Counted from the first letter of the stretch, positions 1 through 9,321 are shown. The stretch is DNA of 64,000 bases from JAIVJZ01 sp036386515 (GCA_036386515.1 DASVVO010000102.1:19721-83720); one strand, 5' to 3'. Notes: generated by a model from the letters alone, not told the origin. Translations and numbers: made by a program.

Positions 1-1
1 G

Positions 2-1897
2 ACGAACGAGACGAGCCGGATTTATCTCATCCAGTCGGCGTTGGTTTCGGACGCCGAGCCGATTCCTTCCACGATCCAGTTCAGCGCGACGGCCTACAAC
101 GCGTACGAGGGTTCGGGCAGCACGAACGGCGTCATCACCGTCATGCGCACGGGCGACGTTGCGGGCGCGGCCACGGTCAACTACGCGACCGGCGGCGGCA
201 CGGCCACCCCCGGTTCCGACTACACCGAGACCTCCGGCACGCTCTCCTTCGCCGCGGGCGAGACGACGAAAACTTTCACCGTCCCCATCACCGACGACCT
301 CGTCTTCGAGGGCGCCACCCCGGAGACCATCGGGCTGACCTTGAGCGCCGTCACCGGCGCGACGCTCGGCTCACAGACAACCGCCGCCATCAGCGTTCAA
401 GACAACGAATCGCGCCCCTACCTCGTGCTCAACAGCCTCTCCGTGCCCGAAGGCCAGTCCGGCACGACGAACGCGCAGTACGTCGTCCGGCTGTCGAACC
501 CGTCGGTCGAAACCATCTCCGTGAGTTACAAGACCACCGACGGCACGGCGCAAGCTGAGACCGACTACGTTGCCACGTCCGGCACGCTCGTCTTCCAACC
601 CGGCGAGGTGGAGAAAAGTTTCCCCCTCCAGATCAAGGGCGACACGGTTGACGAGGGCAACGAGACTTTCGTGATCACCTTCACGAACCCGGTCAACCTC
701 AGTCTCTTCAACACAACCGGCTCCATCATCATCGTCGCCGACGAGCAGCCGCTCATCCAGTTCGGCGCGCCGCAATTCACGGTGAACGAGGGCGACGGCC
801 GCGCCACCATCGTCGTCACGCGCTTCGGCCCGACCACCGAAACGGCCACCGTCAACTACAGCACGCTCGACGATAGTCGTGCCATCCGCTGCGACGACAA
901 TATCAGCAACAACCGCGTGGCCTTCGCGCGCTGCGATTACATGACCACGTTCGACACGCTCGTCTTCGCGCCCGGCGAAAGCGAGAAGACTTTCACCGTC
1001 CCGGTCGTGGACGACGGCCACGACGAGCCGAGTGAGTTCATCCAGTTGCGCCTCACCACGCCCGTGGGCGCAACGCTCGGCACGCCGTTCATCACCACCC
1101 TCAACTTCACGGACAACGACGAACCCAACCAGCCGAACCCCATCGACACGCACGAGTTCTTCGTGCGCCAGCACTACCTCGACTTCCTCTCGCGCGAGCC
1201 GGAGGCCGACGGGCTGGCCGCGTGGACGGGCGTGCTCAATCGCTGCCCCGACGCCTTCAACGGCGACGCGGCCACCCCGTCCGCGCAGTGCGACCGCCAC
1301 CTCGTCAGCTCTTCGTTCTTCCGTTCGATAGAGTTCGAGTTGAAGGGCTACTTCGTTTACCGCTTCTACCGCGTGGCCTATAACCGGAGGCCGACCTACG
1401 CCGAGTTCGTCGCCGACATGCGGCGCGTAACGGGGCAGACGGCGGAAGACGTTTACGCCCGGCGGCGCGCCTTCAGCGACACGTGGGTGCTGCGTCAGGA
1501 GTTCATCAGCCGCTTCGGCGCGCTCACCACCAACGCCGCTTACGTTGACGCCCTGCTCTCCCGCTACGGGCTGACGGCCATCAACACCACCGACCCGGCC
1601 GCGCCTGACGGCGACGCGCTCGTGCATCTCACGCGCGACGATCTCGTCGCCGCGCTCGATGCCGAGCGTCTGACGAAGGCGCAGGTGTTGCGCGCCCTCG
1701 TGCAGAGCCGCGAGGTTGACGCCGCCGAATACAACGGCGCGTTCGTCGCCATGCAGTACTACGGCTACCTGCGTCGCACGCCCGAACAGTCCGGCTACGA
1801 CGCGTGGCTGCAAGTCATCACGCGCGGCGACGGCTACCGCGTGATGGTCAACGGCTTCATGAACTCGGCCGAATACCGCCTGCGCTTCGGCAGGTAG
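2..1897 (+). CDS. Calx-beta / DUF4214 surface protein, 5' partial
   Basis: The reading frame is open to the left edge, so the N-terminus, and probably a signal peptide and more repeats, lies outside the window. Counting from the TTG at 41, three Calx-beta-type repeats cover about residues 12-122, 125-235 and 238-358. Each has the pattern of an acidic EG start, a ..YxTxxGTA..DY stretch, a SGTLxFxPGE..K.F turn and a DDxxxE segment. The C-terminal part (about 370-618) resembles DUF4214, a domain found in large secreted or surface-layer proteins, with FVRQHYLDFLSREP near its start. Calx-beta domains bind calcium in other proteins, so extracellular adhesion or matrix binding is plausible but inferred. 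A hairpin follows the stop. The domain calls are secure and the biological role is not. Confidence 0.85.
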   Translation, partial: TNETSRIYLIQSALVSDAEPIPSTIQFSATAYNAYEGSGSTNGVITVMRTGDVAGAATVNYATGGGTATPGSDYTETSGTLSFAAGETTKTFTVPITDDLVFEGATPETIGLTLSAVTGATLGSQTTAAISVQDNESRPYLVLNSLSVPEGQSGTTNAQYVVRLSNPSVETISVSYKTTDGTAQAETDYVATSGTLVFQPGEVEKSFPLQIKGDTVDEGNETFVITFTNPVNLSLFNTTGSIIIVADEQPLIQFGAPQFTVNEGDGRATIVVTRFGPTTETATVNYSTLDDSRAIRCDDNISNNRVAFARCDYMTTFDTLVFAPGESEKTFTVPVVDDGHDEPSEFIQLRLTTPVGATLGTPFITTLNFTDNDEPNQPNPIDTHEFFVRQHYLDFLSREPEADGLAAWTGVLNRCPDAFNGDAATPSAQCDRHLVSSSFFRSIEFELKGYFVYRFYRVAYNRRPTYAEFVADMRRVTGQTAEDVYARRRAFSDTWVLRQEFISRFGALTTNAAYVDALLSRYGLTAINTTDPAAPDGDALVHLTRDDLVAALDAERLTKAQVLRALVQSREVDAAEYNGAFVAMQYYGYLRRTPEQSGYDAWLQVITRGDGYRVMVNGFMNSAEYRLRFGR

Positions 1898-1928
1898 GCG
1901 GGCGAGGGAATCCGGCCGCGATTGAGAA

Positions 1929-1967
1929 CGGGGAGGTTGGGCTTGCGCGCCCGGCCTCTCCGTTTTT
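1929..1967 (+). terminator. Rho-independent terminator after the Calx-beta gene
   Basis: A G/C-rich imperfect inverted repeat (left arm from 1929, right arm ending at 1962, some G-T pairs) is followed directly by five T residues. It lies about 30 nt after the stop at 1897. Confidence 0.7.
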
Positions 1968-2036
1968 CATTGACCGCCGCGTTCTCTCAAGTTTAGAGTC
2001 CACTGCCCGAACAACTTTCAGCGCGGGAGACGGGGC

Positions 2037-3152
2037 TTGACCAACGGAAACTCTATTGGCATCGGCATCATCGGCTCAGGCTTCGCGCGTTCGACGCAGA
2101 TACCCGGCTTTCGCGCCTGTGCGGGCGCGCGAATCGTGGCGATTGCGAGCGCGCGCCGCGAACGCGCGGCGGCGGTCGCGCGCGAGTTCGAGATTCCGTT
2201 CGTCGGACAAGACTGGCGCGAAGTCGTCGAGCACGCCGACGTTGATCTCGTGAGCATCGTGACGCCGCCCGCGACGCACCTTGAGATGACGCTCCACGCG
2301 CTCGCGCGCGGCAAGGCCGTGCTGTGCGAAAAGCCTATGGCGATGAACGCGGGGGAGACGGAAGCGATGCGACGCGCGGCCGAGGCGGCGGGCGTTCTCG
2401 CGCTGGTTGACCACGAACTCCGTTTCCTCGAAGGGCGTCGGCGGATGCGCGAGTTGCTGCGCTCAGGCGAGATCGGCCGCGTCCGGCACGCGGCCGCGAC
2501 CTATCGCGCGGACTCGCGCGCACAAGGCGCGGGGCGCGCCTGGGATTGGTGGTCGGACGCAAGGGTGGGCGGCGGCGCGCTCGGCGCAATCGGCTCGCAC
2601 GTCGTAGACGGCTTCCACTGGCTGCTCGAAGGCGCACAGGTCGCGCGCGTCTTCTGCCAACTCTCCACGCACGTGCGCGCCCGCCCCGACGCCGAGAGCG
2701 GCGCGCCCGTCCCGGTCACTTCGGACGATGCCGCCAACTTGATCCTCAACTTCGCGGGCGGCGACCTCCTCCTGTCCGAGACGGGCGCAACCGCGAGCGT
2801 CTCTCTATCTTTCGTCGAAGCCGGAGAGCCGCTGCATCGTCTGGAAATTTTCGGCGAGCGCGGCGCGCTCAGGGTCGAAGGCGACGGCGCACTGTGGCGC
2901 GCGGAGCAGGGCGCGGGCGCGTGGCGGCGCGTCGAGGTCGCGGGCGACGAACTCGCCCCCGGCATGCACGACAACGGTTGGTCGCGCGGCTTCACACGCT
3001 TCGCGCGGGAGATCGTCCGCGCCCTGCAAGCGGGGCGGAACACGTTGGAGGACGCGGCCACGTTCGCCGACGGCCACCGCACCCAACTCGTCCTCGACGC
3101 CGCGCGCCGCTCGCACGCCTCCGGCGCATGGGCGACGCCCGAAGGGAGTTGA
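2037..3152 (+). CDS. Gfo/Idh/MocA family NAD(P)-dependent oxidoreductase
   Basis: 371 aa, the usual size for this family. An N-terminal Rossmann fold starts with GIIGSGFARSTQIPGF. The family motif EKPMAMN at about residue 100 contains the conserved EKP lysine. A C-terminal alpha/beta domain follows, with WDWWSD and GGGALGAIGSHVVD, the latter carrying a His at the expected substrate-binding position. These enzymes oxidise or reduce sugars, inositols or related polyols; the substrate cannot be read from sequence. The TTG start is chosen because the frame closes upstream and GGGAGA lies just before it. A terminator follows at 3179, so it is probably a single-gene unit. Confidence 0.88.
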   Translation: MTNGNSIGIGIIGSGFARSTQIPGFRACAGARIVAIASARRERAAAVAREFEIPFVGQDWREVVEHADVDLVSIVTPPATHLEMTLHALARGKAVLCEKPMAMNAGETEAMRRAAEAAGVLALVDHELRFLEGRRRMRELLRSGEIGRVRHAAATYRADSRAQGAGRAWDWWSDARVGGGALGAIGSHVVDGFHWLLEGAQVARVFCQLSTHVRARPDAESGAPVPVTSDDAANLILNFAGGDLLLSETGATASVSLSFVEAGEPLHRLEIFGERGALRVEGDGALWRAEQGAGAWRRVEVAGDELAPGMHDNGWSRGFTRFAREIVRALQAGRNTLEDAATFADGHRTQLVLDAARRSHASGAWATPEGS

Positions 3153-3178
3153 AGCGATGCGGCTCTTAAACCCGAGAC

Positions 3179-3214
3179 GGCGCGCTCAAGCTGCGGGAGA
3201 GCGCGCCGGTTTTT
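3179..3214 (+). terminator. Rho-independent terminator
   Basis: A nine-base stem (3179-3187 with 3199-3207), rich in GC, is followed by GG and a run of T. It separates the Gfo/Idh/MocA gene from hyuA. Confidence 0.75.
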
Positions 3215-3239
3215 AAGTGTTCCGCGCGGCGAATCATTC

Positions 3240-5285
3240 GTGCCTTCTCTTAAATCAACAGCACACAATGCGCGGCGCGCCGCCGCCGTCGTGCGCGTCG
3301 GCGTGGACACGGGCGGAACGTTCACCGATTTCGTCTACGCCGCGCGCGACGGGCGGCCCGGCATCTTTAAGCTCGCCTCGACGCCCGACGATCCGGCGCG
3401 CGCCATCGCGGAAGGCTTGCGCCGCATCGCGGCGGAAGTGAACGCGCGCGTCGGCGAGTTGGAGATCGTCCACGGCACGACGGTCGGCACGAACGCGCTC
3501 TTGCAAAGACGCGGGGCGCGCGCCGCGCTCGTCACGACCGCCGGGTTCGAGGACGTGCTCGCCATCGGCAGACAGGCGCGACCCGCCCTCTACGATCTCG
3601 ACGCCAAACGACCGGAGGCGATCATCCCGCGCGCCCTGCGCTTCGGCGTCGGCGAGCGCGTCGCGGCGACGGGCGAGGTGTTGGAAGCGTTGGACGAAGG
3701 CGCGCTCGCCGGGTTGGAGAAACGTTTGCGGCGGGCGGGCGTCGAGTCGGTGGCGATCTGTTTGTTGTTCTCGTTCGTGCGCCCGGAACATGAGAAGTTG
3801 ATCGCGCGCGCGCTTGAAAGTTTAGGCGTGCCGCTCTCGGTCTCGCACGAAATCCTGCCGGAGTATCGAGAGTTTGAACGCACCTCGACGGTCGCCATCA
3901 ACGCTTACCTGCAACCGTTGATGGGCGCGTATCTGAAGAAGTTGCGCGCGCCGCGCTTGCGCGTGATGCAATCCTCGGGCGGGAGCATCTCGGCGGGCGC
4001 GGCGGCGCGCGAGCCGGTGCGGACGATCCTATCGGGGCCTGCGGGGGGAGTGGTGGGCGCGCTCGGCGCGGCGCGCGCCGCCGGGTCGCCAGACATCATC
4101 ACGTTCGACATGGGCGGCACCTCGACGGACGTGTCTCTGTGCGCCGGAGGCCGTATGCGGACGACGAACGAGGCGACGGTGGCCGGGCTGCCCGTCGCCG
4201 TCCCCGTCCTGGACATTCACACGGTCGGCGCGGGCGGCGGTTCGCTCGCGCGCGTGGATGCGGGCGGGAGTTTGCGCGTGGGGCCTGAATCGGCGGGCGC
4301 AAATCCCGGCCCCGCCGCTTACGGGCGCGGCACGCTCCCGACCGTGACGGACGCCAACCTCGTGCTCGGCCGCTTCGGCGGCGCGGGGCTGCTCGGCGGC
4401 GCGTTCGAGTTGGACGCGCGCCGCGCGCACGCCGCGCTCGCCGCGCTCGCGCGCGAGATGGGCACGGCGGCGGGCAGAAAGATCACGGCGCACGAGGCCG
4501 CGCTCGGCGTGGTGCGCGTGGTGAACGCCGGGATGGAGCGCGCGCTGAGGGTCGTGTCGGTTGAGCGCGGTTTCGATTCGCGCGCCTTCGCGCTCGTCTC
4601 TTTCGGCGGCGCGGGCGGCTTGCACGCCGTTGCGCTCGCCGCGAGCTTGCGCATCCCGCGCGTCATCGTGCCGCTCAGGCCGGGCGCGCTCTCCGCCCTC
4701 GGCGCGCTCGCCTCGGATGTCGTCATGGATGCCGGCCGCACCGTCATGCTCGACGCGGCCGACGCGCCCGCGGGCGAACTCGAACGCGCCTTCCGACAAA
4801 TGGAACGCAGCGCGCGCGTCGCGCTCCGGCGCGAAGGTTTCGACGCCGCACGACAGCGGCATGAGCCGAGCGTCGCCGCGCGCTACAAGGGGCAGTCGTT
4901 CGAGTTGGAGATCGAATGGAAGTCGGCCGGAAGGCTCGCCGCCGCGTTTCATCGCGCGCACCTCGCGCGCTACGGCTACGCGCAAACCGGGAGCGCGGTC
5001 GAGATCGTCAGCGCGCGCCTGCGTTCGCGCGGGCTGGTCGGAAAACTCAAACGCGAACGCGTCGCACGCAGCGCGGATAATTCGGTCGTCGCGCCCGACG
5101 GAAGCGCGCTCGTCTACTTCTCGATTGTGCCGACGCGCGTCGAAGTCTACGCGCGCGAACGTTTGCCGGCGGGCGCGCAACTCAAAACGCCCTGCATCGT
5201 CACCGAATATTCTTCCACCACGCTCGTGCCCGAAGGCGCGCGGGCGCGTCTCGACGCGAACGGCAACTTGATCATCGAACTATGA
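3240..5285 (+). CDS. hyuA: Hydantoinase/oxoprolinase family protein, subunit A
   Basis: 681 aa, full family length. The N-terminal Hydant_A_N domain starts with VGVDTGGTFTDFVY, the phosphate-binding loop of the ASKHA fold. The hydantoinase_A core contains IVHGTTVGTNALLQR, SGPAGGVVGAL and FDMGGTSTDVSL. The C-terminal part has SFGGAGGLHA. Members of this group hydrolyse hydantoins or 5-oxoproline with ATP, or carboxylate ketones, together with a B subunit; the substrate here is unknown. The start is a GTG at 3240. A later in-frame GTG near 3291, just before the VGVDTGGT motif, is possible and would shorten the protein by 17 residues. Its stop overlaps hyuB by four bases (ATGA), so the two are translationally coupled. 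Confidence 0.88.
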   Translation: MPSLKSTAHNARRAAAVVRVGVDTGGTFTDFVYAARDGRPGIFKLASTPDDPARAIAEGLRRIAAEVNARVGELEIVHGTTVGTNALLQRRGARAALVTTAGFEDVLAIGRQARPALYDLDAKRPEAIIPRALRFGVGERVAATGEVLEALDEGALAGLEKRLRRAGVESVAICLLFSFVRPEHEKLIARALESLGVPLSVSHEILPEYREFERTSTVAINAYLQPLMGAYLKKLRAPRLRVMQSSGGSISAGAAAREPVRTILSGPAGGVVGALGAARAAGSPDIITFDMGGTSTDVSLCAGGRMRTTNEATVAGLPVAVPVLDIHTVGAGGGSLARVDAGGSLRVGPESAGANPGPAAYGRGTLPTVTDANLVLGRFGGAGLLGGAFELDARRAHAALAALAREMGTAAGRKITAHEAALGVVRVVNAGMERALRVVSVERGFDSRAFALVSFGGAGGLHAVALAASLRIPRVIVPLRPGALSALGALASDVVMDAGRTVMLDAADAPAGELERAFRQMERSARVALRREGFDAARQRHEPSVAARYKGQSFELEIEWKSAGRLAAAFHRAHLARYGYAQTGSAVEIVSARLRSRGLVGKLKRERVARSADNSVVAPDGSALVYFSIVPTRVEVYARERLPAGAQLKTPCIVTEYSSTTLVPEGARARLDANGNLIIEL

Positions 5286-7126
5286 AACGCCAGCCCAACT
5301 TCGATCCCGTGACGCTGGAAATTTACCGCGCACTCTACACGTCAGTGGCCGAGGAGATGGGCATCACGCTCCGGCGCACTGCGCACTCGCCGAACATCAA
5401 GGAGCGGCGCGACTACTCGTGCGCCGTCTTCGATGCGGCGGGGCGCGTCATCGCGCAGGGCGACCACATGCCCGTGCATCTGGGCAGCATGCCGCTCGCC
5501 GTCGCGGCCGCGCTCCGCGAAACGCGCGTCGAACCGGGCGACGTGATCGCGCTCAACGACCCCTTCGCGGGCGGCACGCACCTGCCGGACGTGACGCTCG
5601 TGGCGGGCGTCTTCGAGACCGGGGGAAAGGGGAAGGGGGAAGGGGGAAAGGTAAAAGCACGAGGCCGCGCGCCGCATGACACGAAGGGCACAGACGGCGC
5701 GGCCGGTTCAGGTCAAGGCTATGTGAATTGTTCAGGACAAGGCGACGCGGCCGGTTCAGGTCAAGGCGGCGCGGGCGGTTCAGGTCTTGACCTTTCCCCC
5801 TTCCCCCTTCCCCCTTCCCCCCACGCCCCCCGCGCCCTTCCCCCTTCCCCAATCTTTTACGTCGCCAACCGCGCGCACCACGCGGACATCGGCGGCGGCT
5901 CGCCGGGTTCGATGGGGATGGCGGCGGACGTGTACGGCGAGGGCTTGCGCATCCCGCCCGTACACCTGATGCGCGGCGGGCGCGTGAACGAAGACGTGAT
6001 GCGCTTGTTGCTGGCGAACGTGCGCGGGGCGGACGAGCGGCGCGCGGATTTCGCGGCGCAAACCGGCTCGCTCAAAACGGGCGCGACGCGTCTGCTTGAG
6101 ATCGTGGCGCGCGCCGGGGCGCGTGAGGCCGCGAGCTATGCGACGCACCTCGTCAACTATTCGGCGCGGATGATGCGCGCCGCGATCAGAGAGATTCCCG
6201 ACGGAGTTTACGAGGCGACGGACGCGCTCGACGATGACGGCGTGACGTGCGAGCCGTGCGTGATCCGCGTGCGCGTCCGTATCGCAGGCGCGCGGGCGCA
6301 AGTTGACTTCAACGGCAGCGCGGCGCAAGTCGCGGGGCCGGTCAATGCCGTGGAGGCGATCACGGTGTCGGCGGTCGCATACGTCTTTCGCTGCCTGCTC
6401 GGCGCGGGGGAAGTCCCGGCGAGCGCGGGGTTGATGGAGCCGATAGAAGTCGTCGCGCCGCGCGGCACGATCGTGAACGCGCTCGCGCCCGCACCCGTCG
6501 CGGGCGGAAACGTCGAAACGTCGCAGCGCATCGTCGATGTGCTGTTCAAAGCGTTGTCGCGGGCGTTGCCCGGAAGGATTCCGGCGGCGAGCCAGGGCAC
6601 GATGAACAACCTGACCATCGGCGGCATGGACGCGCGCACCGGGCGCGAGTTCGCCTACTACGAGACGGTCGCGGGCGGCATGGGCGCGCGTCCCGCCCGC
6701 GCGGGGTTGAGCGCGGTTCACACGCACATGACCAACAGCCTGAACACGCCCGTCGAGGCTCTCGAATACGCTTACCCGCTGCGCGTGCGCGAGTATGCGA
6801 TTCGCGCGAACTCCGGCGGGCGCGGCGCGCGTCGCGGGGGCGACGGCGTCGTGCGCGAGATCGAGACGCTCGCCGACGCGCGCATGTCGCTGCTCGCAGA
6901 CCGGCGGCGGCGCGCGCCCTACGGTCTCGCCGGCGGAGAGAGCGGGCAGGTCGGACGCGACGCCATCGTGCGCGTTGACGAGAGCGGCCGCGCGCACGCG
7001 CGACGCATCGACGCGAAAGGCTCTTGGGAACTGAAGGCGGGCGACCGCGTGCGCATCGAAACGCCCGGCGGCGGCGGGCATGGCCGCGCCGCGCGTCCGC
7101 GAAAGAAGACGGTGAAAGGTAAATAA
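5282..7126 (+). CDS. hyuB: Hydantoinase/oxoprolinase family protein, subunit B, with repeat-derived insertion
   Basis: 614 aa. Partner of the preceding A subunit, starting within its stop codon (ATGA). Hydantoinase_B features: DPVTLEIYRALYTSVAEEMG at the N-terminus, AGGTHLPDVTLV, ANRAHHADIGGGSPGSMGM, GGNVETSQRIVD, and a Gly-rich end with GDRVRIETPGGGGHG. Residues about 114-191 (5622-5855) match nothing expected in the family. They interrupt the strand that normally runs from the DVTLVAGVF segment directly into FYVANRAHH. They are Gly/Lys-rich, then GSGQG-repetitive, then Pro/Ser-rich, and correspond to a low-complexity inverted repeat that kept the frame. Without this the protein would be about 535 aa, the normal family length. 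Whether the enzyme tolerates the insert is unknown. Confidence 0.85.
   Translation: MKRQPNFDPVTLEIYRALYTSVAEEMGITLRRTAHSPNIKERRDYSCAVFDAAGRVIAQGDHMPVHLGSMPLAVAAALRETRVEPGDVIALNDPFAGGTHLPDVTLVAGVFETGGKGKGEGGKVKARGRAPHDTKGTDGAAGSGQGYVNCSGQGDAAGSGQGGAGGSGLDLSPFPLPPSPHAPRALPPSPIFYVANRAHHADIGGGSPGSMGMAADVYGEGLRIPPVHLMRGGRVNEDVMRLLLANVRGADERRADFAAQTGSLKTGATRLLEIVARAGAREAASYATHLVNYSARMMRAAIREIPDGVYEATDALDDDGVTCEPCVIRVRVRIAGARAQVDFNGSAAQVAGPVNAVEAITVSAVAYVFRCLLGAGEVPASAGLMEPIEVVAPRGTIVNALAPAPVAGGNVETSQRIVDVLFKALSRALPGRIPAASQGTMNNLTIGGMDARTGREFAYYETVAGGMGARPARAGLSAVHTHMTNSLNTPVEALEYAYPLRVREYAIRANSGGRGARRGGDGVVREIETLADARMSLLADRRRRAPYGLAGGESGQVGRDAIVRVDESGRAHARRIDAKGSWELKAGDRVRIETPGGGGHGRAARPRKKTVKGK
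5622..5855. repeat. Heptamer-type inverted repeat inside hyuB
   Basis: The left arm (about 5625-5654) is made of GGGGAAA/GGGGGAA-like 7-nt units. The right arm (about 5791-5853) is the matching C/T-rich stretch. The loop contains three to four copies of a unit like GGTTCAGGTCAAGGC. The same kind of G/A-rich then C/T-rich hairpin occurs between genes at 20869, 29968, 45411 and 46968. Confidence 0.75.
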
Positions 7127-7201
7127 GAGGCTTGCGCCCGACGGCCGGTCGTCGATGCCTCCGCGGAAGATAGGCTCTTTGTTTCCCCTTCGCTTCGATT
7201 T

Positions 7202-7270
7202 AGAATAAAAGCTAACGAAGGCATTTGAGCTTTGAAGAGTATTCTGACGCAAGCGGGCGTGAGAAAGTAG
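7202..7270 (+). pseudogene. Possible C-terminal remnant of a HicA toxin gene
   Basis: The frame ending at the TAG at 7268 reads ALKSILTQAGVRK. This resembles the usual end of HicA (a TLRSILKQAG-type motif). An in-frame TGA at 7226 and the absence of the rest of the domain make it a remnant. HicA normally lies directly upstream of hicB, as here. The match is only about ten residues, so this is tentative. Confidence 0.3.
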
Positions 7271-7285
7271 TGAGGGAAATAGAAG

Positions 7286-7495
7286 ATGCGTTACGCCATG
7301 ATCATTGAGCGGGGCGAGCGAAATTACTCGGCTTATCTGCCTGACCTTCCGGGCTGCATCGCTACCGGCGAAACCGTCGGAGAGGTTAAGCGGCGCATGC
7401 GCGATGCCGTTGCACTCCATCTGCGCGGCATGCGTGAGGACGGGTTGTCGATACCGGAGCCGGTTAGTTTGGCGGAGTACGTCGAGGCGGCTTAA
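7286..7495 (+). CDS. hicB: HicB-family antitoxin-like protein, orphan
   Basis: 69 aa, consisting of the HicB-like partial RNase H fold: MRYAMIIERGERNYSAYLPDLPGC, then a G-ETV-E segment, a helix, and a DGLSIPEP turn near the end. HicB neutralises the HicA mRNA interferase in type II toxin-antitoxin modules; short single-domain HicB proteins without a DNA-binding tail also occur alone. No intact hicA is present on either side, only a possible C-terminal scrap upstream (7202-7270). The start ATG is preceded by GAGGGAAATAGAAG. NAD synthetase begins 30 nt downstream, so both may share a transcript. Confidence 0.8.
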   Translation: MRYAMIIERGERNYSAYLPDLPGCIATGETVGEVKRRMRDAVALHLRGMREDGLSIPEPVSLAEYVEAA

Positions 7496-7525
7496 AGCCC
7501 GCCGCTAGTTTGAAGGGATAAACAT

Positions 7526-9211
7526 ATGCGCGTCACTATCGGCCAGATCAACACGACGAACGGCGACTACGAAGGCAACGTCGCGCAATGCTTGCGCGCC
7601 ATCGAACGCGCGCGCGCGGACGGGAGCGACCTCGTGGTGCTGCCGGAGGTCGCCGTGCAGGGCTACATGTCCTTCGACTGGTTCATGGATCGAGACGTGA
7701 TCGCACACGCGACAGAACCGCTCGACCAAATCGTGGCGGCGAGCGCGGGGCTGACCGTCATCGTCGGCACGGTGCGCCCGACTGGGCAGACGCAAGGGCG
7801 CAGGCTCTACAACTCCGCGGCCGTCATCTCCGACGGCAAGCTCATCGGCTACGCCGACAAAACCCTGCTCCCCGAATACGACGTGTTCGACGACCCGCGC
7901 TACTTCGAGCCGGCGCGCGAGCGCAGGCTGTTCGAGATCAAGGGCGTGCGCGTCGGCATCGCCGTCTGCGAAGACATGTGGAACGACAAGACCTACTGGC
8001 GCGAACGACTCTACGCGAACGACCCGACCGACGAGTTGATCGCGCTGGGCGCGGAGGTCATCGTCTCGATCAACGCCTCGCCCTTCAACAAGGGCAAGAT
8101 GGGCGAGCGTTGCAAGATGGTCTCGCACCGCGCGAAGGCGGTCGGGCTGCCCATCGTCTTCGTCAACCTCGTCGGCGCGAACGACGGCGTCATCTTCGAC
8201 GGCGCATCAATCGTCACGGATCACAAGGGGCAGATCATCTTGCAGGCGCCGCCCTTCAAAGAGTTTTACGGCTCGGTCGATCTCGACTGCGACGCGTGCG
8301 ACACCTACTGCCTGCCGGGCGACGACCTCCAAACCATTCACGACGCGCTCGTCCTCGGCATCCGCGACTACGCGCACAAGAATCGCTTCGAGCGCGCCGT
8401 GCTCGGTCTCTCCGGCGGCATCGACTCGTCGCTCGTCGCCGCGCTGGCCTGCGAAGCACTCGGCGCGGAGAACGTGTTGTCGGTCATGATGCCTTCGCCG
8501 TTCTCTTCGCGCGGGAGCGTGGACGATTCCGTCGCGCTCGGCAAAAATCTGGGGATGCCCACCATCGAACACCCGATCAGCGCGGCCTACGAGGTGCTCG
8601 TCCGCGAACTCAAGTTGGAGCATCCCGCCACGGGCTTGGAAGAGATCGCGCGGCAGAACACGCAGTCGCGCCTGCGCGGCAACATCCTGATGGCGATCTC
8701 GAACGCGGAAGGCCGCCTGCTGCTTTCAACCGGCAACAAATCGGAACTCGCCCTCGGCTACTGCACGCTCTACGGCGACACGAACGGCGGCCTCGCCGTC
8801 CTCGGCGACGTGCTCAAGACGGAGGTCTGGGCGCTCTCGCGCTACGTCAACCGCGAGCGCGAGACCATCCCCGTCAGCGTCATCGAAAAACGCCCCTCCG
8901 CCGAACTCGCCCCCGATCAGTTCGACGATCAATCGCTGCCGCCCTACGACAAACTCGACCCCATTCTCAAACTCTACTTCGAACGCAAAGCCACGCCCGA
9001 AGAGATCGTCGCCGCCGGGCACGACCAGCAACTCATCTACGACGTGCTCAACCGCGTCGAATCGCCCGCCAACGAATTCAAGCGGCGGCAACTCCCGCCC
9101 ACGCTCATCATCTCCCGCCACGCCATCGGCATCGGGCGTCGCCGTCCGGTGACGCACCGCTACCGGCGGCAGGTGTTGAAGGCCGTGGAGCGGGCGGGGG
9201 AGTCGTCATAG
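7526..9211 (+). CDS. nadE: Glutamine-dependent NAD+ synthetase
   Basis: 561 aa, two-domain form. The N-terminal nitrilase-type glutaminase carries the Glu of LPEVAVQGY, the Lys of DKTLLPEYDVFDD and the Cys of AVCEDMW (about residue 149). The C-terminal synthetase has the ATP PP-loop motif SGGIDSS at about residue 296 and STGNKSELALGYCTLYGD further on. It converts deamido-NAD to NAD with ammonia from glutamine in the cytoplasm. GAAGGGA lies 8 nt before the ATG. It is the last step of the NAD pathway whose first committed enzyme, NadA, is encoded at 28650-29759. Confidence 0.95.
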   Translation: MRVTIGQINTTNGDYEGNVAQCLRAIERARADGSDLVVLPEVAVQGYMSFDWFMDRDVIAHATEPLDQIVAASAGLTVIVGTVRPTGQTQGRRLYNSAAVISDGKLIGYADKTLLPEYDVFDDPRYFEPARERRLFEIKGVRVGIAVCEDMWNDKTYWRERLYANDPTDELIALGAEVIVSINASPFNKGKMGERCKMVSHRAKAVGLPIVFVNLVGANDGVIFDGASIVTDHKGQIILQAPPFKEFYGSVDLDCDACDTYCLPGDDLQTIHDALVLGIRDYAHKNRFERAVLGLSGGIDSSLVAALACEALGAENVLSVMMPSPFSSRGSVDDSVALGKNLGMPTIEHPISAAYEVLVRELKLEHPATGLEEIARQNTQSRLRGNILMAISNAEGRLLLSTGNKSELALGYCTLYGDTNGGLAVLGDVLKTEVWALSRYVNRERETIPVSVIEKRPSAELAPDQFDDQSLPPYDKLDPILKLYFERKATPEEIVAAGHDQQLIYDVLNRVESPANEFKRRQLPPTLIISRHAIGIGRRRPVTHRYRRQVLKAVERAGESS

Positions 9212-9278
9212 GGAAGAGGTTGGGAGATGTTTTGAAAGTGAGAGGTGTTTTGAAGGTGAGTGGCCTGGGGATTTGATT

Positions 9279-9317
9279 CTCACGCAGAGGCGCGGAGATC
9301 ACGCGGAGGGCGCAGAG
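9279..9317. repeat. CACGCAGAGGCGCGGAG-type dispersed repeat
   Basis: CACGCAGAGGCGCGGAGATC at 9279-9298 is followed by CACGCGGAGGGCGCAGAGG. The first 20 bases recur exactly at 9769 in a long hairpin, so the GxxExxY gene lies between two copies. Confidence 0.7.
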
Positions 9318-9321
9318 GAAG

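Noticed and set aside
371..1813. Long minus-strand frame opposite the Calx-beta gene
   Set aside because: High-GC shadow frame with Arg/Val/Asp-rich text and no domain; the plus strand encodes clear repeats.
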